From NCBI GenBank assembly GCA_916048145.1, contig CAJZGT010000080.1:1-5846 (forward strand): DNA of 5,846 nt, read 5' to 3'. Below, one piece after another: positions 3,554 through 5,846 of this stretch. Source of the stretch: an uncultured Streptococcus sp. (GTDB lineage Bacteria > Bacillota > Bacilli > Lactobacillales > Streptococcaceae). Positions within the stretch are counted from its first letter, which is position 1; the number at the start of each line of letters is the position of its first letter. The notes below the pieces were generated by a model. The model was not told the DNA's origin. It saw nothing but the letters and a program-made list of their open reading frames with translations, and did no database searches. The position numbers and the translations under genes are program-made.

Positions 3554-5846
3554 ATGGCAAACAAGAATACAAGTAAAACAAGACGAAGACCGTCAAAAGC
3601 AGAACTCGAAAGAAAAGAAGCGATTCAACGGATGTTGATTTCGTTGGGAATCGCGTTTTTATTGATTTTCGCAGCCTTCAAATTAGGGGCTGCAGGTATC
3701 ACCCTTTACAATTTAATTCGCTTGCTAGTGGGTAGCCTAGCTTATCTGGCAATATTTGGCATCCTACTCTACCTCTTCTTTTTCAAGTGGATACGAAAAC
3801 AGGAAGGACTCTTATCTGGCTTTTTCACTATATTTGCGGGCTTGCTCCTGATTTTTGAGGCCTATTTAGTTTGGAAATATGGTTTGGACAAGTCGGTCAT
3901 AAAAGGAACCATGGCGCAGGTTGTGACGGATTTGACTGGTTTTCGAACGACTAGTTTTGCTGGAGGGGGCTTGATTGGGGTCGCTCTTTATATTCCAACC
4001 GCCTTTCTCTTTTCAAATATCGGCACTTACTTTATTGGTTCTATCTTGATTTTAGCAGGCGCTCTCCTAATCAGTCCTTGGTCTGTTTACGATATTGCGG
4101 AATTTTTCAGTAGAGGCTTTGCTAAATGGCGGGAAGGGTATGAGCGTCGAAAAGAGGAACGCTTTGTCAAACAAGAAGAAAAAGCTCGCCAAAAGGCTGA
4201 GGAAGAGGCTAGATTAGAACAAGAAGAAGCTGAAAAAGCCTTACTCGATTTGCCTCCTGTTGATATGGAAACGGGTGAAATTCTGACAGAAGATGTTGTG
4301 CTTGACGTTCCACCTTTTCCGGAAGAAGAGTGGGTGGAACCAGAAATCATCCTGCCTCAACCTGAACTTGAATTCCCTGAACAGGAAGAGGGCTCTGATG
4401 ATGAAGATGTTCAGGTAGATTTTTCAGCCAAGGAGGCTCTTGAATACAAACTTCCAAGCTTACAACTCTTTGCCCCAGATAAACCCAAGGACCAGTCTAA
4501 AGAGAAGAAAATTGTTCGTGAAAACATCAAAATCCTAGAAGAAACTTTTGCTAGTTTTGGTATCAAGGTAACAGTTGAACGGGCTGAAATTGGACCATCA
4601 GTGACCAAGTATGAAGTCAAGCCGGCTGTTGGTGTAAGGGTTAACCGCATTTCCAATCTCGCAGATGACCTCGCTCTAGCCTTGGCGGCTAAGGATGTCC
4701 GAATCGAAGCACCTATCCCAGGGAAATCTTTAGTGGGAATTGAAGTACCTAACTCTGAGATTGCGACAGTTTCTTTCCGCGAACTATGGGAACAATCTCA
4801 AACGAAAGCAGAAAATCTCTTGGAAATTCCTTTAGGGAAGGCTGTTAATGGAACCGCAAGAGCTTTTGACCTTTCTAAAATGCCCCACTTGCTAGTCGCA
4901 GGTTCAACAGGGTCAGGGAAGTCAGTAGCTGTTAATGGCATTATCGCTAGCATCCTCATGAAGGCGAGACCTGACCAAGTTAAATTTATGATGGTCGATC
5001 CCAAGATGGTTGAGTTGTCTGTTTACAATGATATTCCCCACCTCTTGATTCCAGTTGTGACCAATCCACGTAAGGCTAGCAAGGCTTTGCAAAAGGTCGT
5101 GGATGAAATGGAAAATCGTTATGAACTCTTTGCCAAGGTGGGAGTTCGGAATATTGCAGGTTTTAATGCCAAGGTAGAAGAGTTCAATGCCCAGTCTGAG
5201 TACAAGCAGGTTCCGCTACCACTCATTGTTGTGATTGTGGATGAGTTGGCTGACCTTATGATGGTGGCCAGCAAGGAAGTGGAAGATGCTATCATTCGTC
5301 TCGGACAGAAGGCGCGTGCTGCAGGTATCCACATGATTCTTGCAACCCAGCGTCCATCCGTTGATGTCATCTCTGGTCTGATCAAGGCTAATGTCCCATC
5401 TCGTGTCGCTTTCGCAGTTTCATCAGGGACAGACTCTCGTACGATTTTAGATGAAAATGGAGCTGAGAAACTTCTTGGACGTGGAGATATGCTCTTTAAA
5501 CCGATTGATGAAAATCATCCAGTTCGTCTCCAAGGCTCCTTTATCTCGGATGATGATGTCGAGCGTATCGTAAACTTCATTAAGGCTCAGGCAGATGCGG
5601 ACTACGATGAGAGTTTTGATCCCGGTGAGGTTTCTGAAAATGAAGGAGAATTTTCAGATGGTGAATCTGGTGGTGATCCGCTCTTTGAAGAAGCCAAGGC
5701 TTTGGTAATCGAAACTCAGAAAGCCAGCGCATCTATGATTCAGCGTCGTTTGTCTGTTGGATTTAACCGTGCGACCCGCCTTATGGAAGAACTTGAGATG
5801 GCAGGTGTCATTGGTCCAGCTGAAGGTACCAAACCAAGAAAAGTTT
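3554..5846 (+). CDS. ftsK: DNA translocase FtsK/SpoIIIE, 3' end cut by window
   Basis: This membrane-anchored ATP-driven motor pumps chromosomal DNA through the division septum and helps activate dimer resolution by the Xer recombinase. From M1 (3554) the protein has a basic N-terminus (1-24), four or five membrane segments between about 26 and 176, and a charged linker with a Lys/Glu coiled stretch (about 190-230) and an acidic part up to about 300. The alpha/beta motor follows, with Walker A GSTGSGKS at 450-457 and Walker B ending in VDE at 562-564, then [13 protein letters not shown]. The gamma winged helix ([17 protein letters not shown]) begins near 708 and reads the polar DNA sequences. 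764 codons are present and the frame is open at the edge. Pneumococcal homologues as I recall have about 767 residues, so only a few are missing. The start follows homologues, but an in-frame ATG lies 99 bases upstream. Its higher GC and strong conservation mark it as core genome. Confidence 0.97.
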   Translation, partial: MANKNTSKTRRRPSKAELERKEAIQRMLISLGIAFLLIFAAFKLGAAGITLYNLIRLLVGSLAYLAIFGILLYLFFFKWIRKQEGLLSGFFTIFAGLLLIFEAYLVWKYGLDKSVIKGTMAQVVTDLTGFRTTSFAGGGLIGVALYIPTAFLFSNIGTYFIGSILILAGALLISPWSVYDIAEFFSRGFAKWREGYERRKEERFVKQEEKARQKAEEEARLEQEEAEKALLDLPPVDMETGEILTEDVVLDVPPFPEEEWVEPEIILPQPELEFPEQEEGSDDEDVQVDFSAKEALEYKLPSLQLFAPDKPKDQSKEKKIVRENIKILEETFASFGIKVTVERAEIGPSVTKYEVKPAVGVRVNRISNLADDLALALAAKDVRIEAPIPGKSLVGIEVPNSEIATVSFRELWEQSQTKAENLLEIPLGKAVNGTARAFDLSKMPHLLVAGSTGSGKSVAVNGIIASILMKARPDQVKFMMVDPKMVELSVYNDIPHLLIPVVTNPRKASKALQKVVDEMENRYELFAKVGVRNIAGFNAKVEEFNAQSEYKQVPLPLIVVIVDELADLMMVASKEVEDAIIRLGQKARAAGIHMILATQRPSVDVISGLIKANVPSRVAFAVSSGTDSRTILDENGAEKLLGRGDMLFKPIDENHPVRLQGSFISDDDVERIVNFIKAQADADYDESFDPGEVSENEGEFSDGESGGDPLFEEAKALVIETQKASASMIQRRLSVGFNRATRLMEELEMAGVIGPAEGTKPRKV

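Noticed and set aside
3352..3564. Minus-strand 70-codon ORF overlapping the ftsK start
   Set aside because: It is antisense to the ftsK extension and start, has no clear ribosome-binding site, and its composition is that expected from AT-rich complementary sequence.
3510..3638. Plus-strand frame from TTG 3510 after AAGGAG, overlapping the ftsK start in another frame
   Set aside because: It is only about 42 codons, uses a TTG start, and gives a low-complexity charged peptide that is the shifted reading of the ftsK N-terminus.
4087..5385. Four minus-strand ORFs of 68-88 codons
   Set aside because: All lie wholly inside the well-conserved ftsK coding sequence in antisense and have Ser/Thr-rich shadow translations.

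Overview
The window looks like a low-GC Gram-positive of the Streptococcus mitis/pneumoniae group. The main reason is the last 2.3 kb, which encodes a SpoIIIE/FtsK-type DNA translocase that I recognise as very close to the pneumococcal protein, from its N-terminal [15 protein letters not shown] to its C-terminal winged helix. The gene runs off the right edge a few codons before its expected stop. The left 2.9 kb is more AT-rich and looks like accessory DNA of hypothetical genes.

Layout, left to right. (1) 62-661: a promoter and a 179-residue soluble protein of unknown function, followed by a hairpin at 688-720. (2) 751-2630: a second promoter, whose whole leader is a diverged copy of the first, drives a co-directional cluster. 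It encodes a multi-pass membrane protein, a coiled-coil protein with two membrane segments, a membrane-anchored extracytoplasmic protein with a Gln/Thr-rich linker, and a 47-residue two-helix membrane peptide at 2487-2630. (3) 2681-2875: the N-terminal 64 residues of a DUF1643 protein, cut off in mid-domain. (4) 2868-3454: an unusual segment without a confident gene. It holds a possible 55-residue minus-strand gene, an imperfect hairpin, a near-consensus plus-strand promoter, a perfect heptanucleotide array (23 full GTGAGCT units plus 4 bases, 3140-3304), and a minus-strand extended -10 element with a ribosome-binding site facing into the array. (5) 3455-5846: ftsK/spoIIIE, with an in-frame 33-codon upstream extension that has its own start and Shine-Dalgarno sequence. 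A perfect extended -10 sits directly before the canonical start, so the canonical mRNA may be leaderless.

How the parts may work together. The four genes at 813-2630 are tightly spaced and three encode multi-pass or anchored membrane proteins, so a small envelope complex is plausible, but no function can be named. The array is the most notable feature. Its unit of 7 is not a multiple of 3, it is open in all three frames on the minus strand, and it follows a start region. Only one of the three exit frames continues, and that frame ends in an ATGA overlap with the 55-residue ORF. This is the geometry of a slippage-driven phase switch, although whether the minus-strand ORFs are real genes is unproven. 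The truncated DUF1643 gene, the extra codons in front of ftsK and the array together suggest a region repeatedly rearranged next to a conserved core gene.
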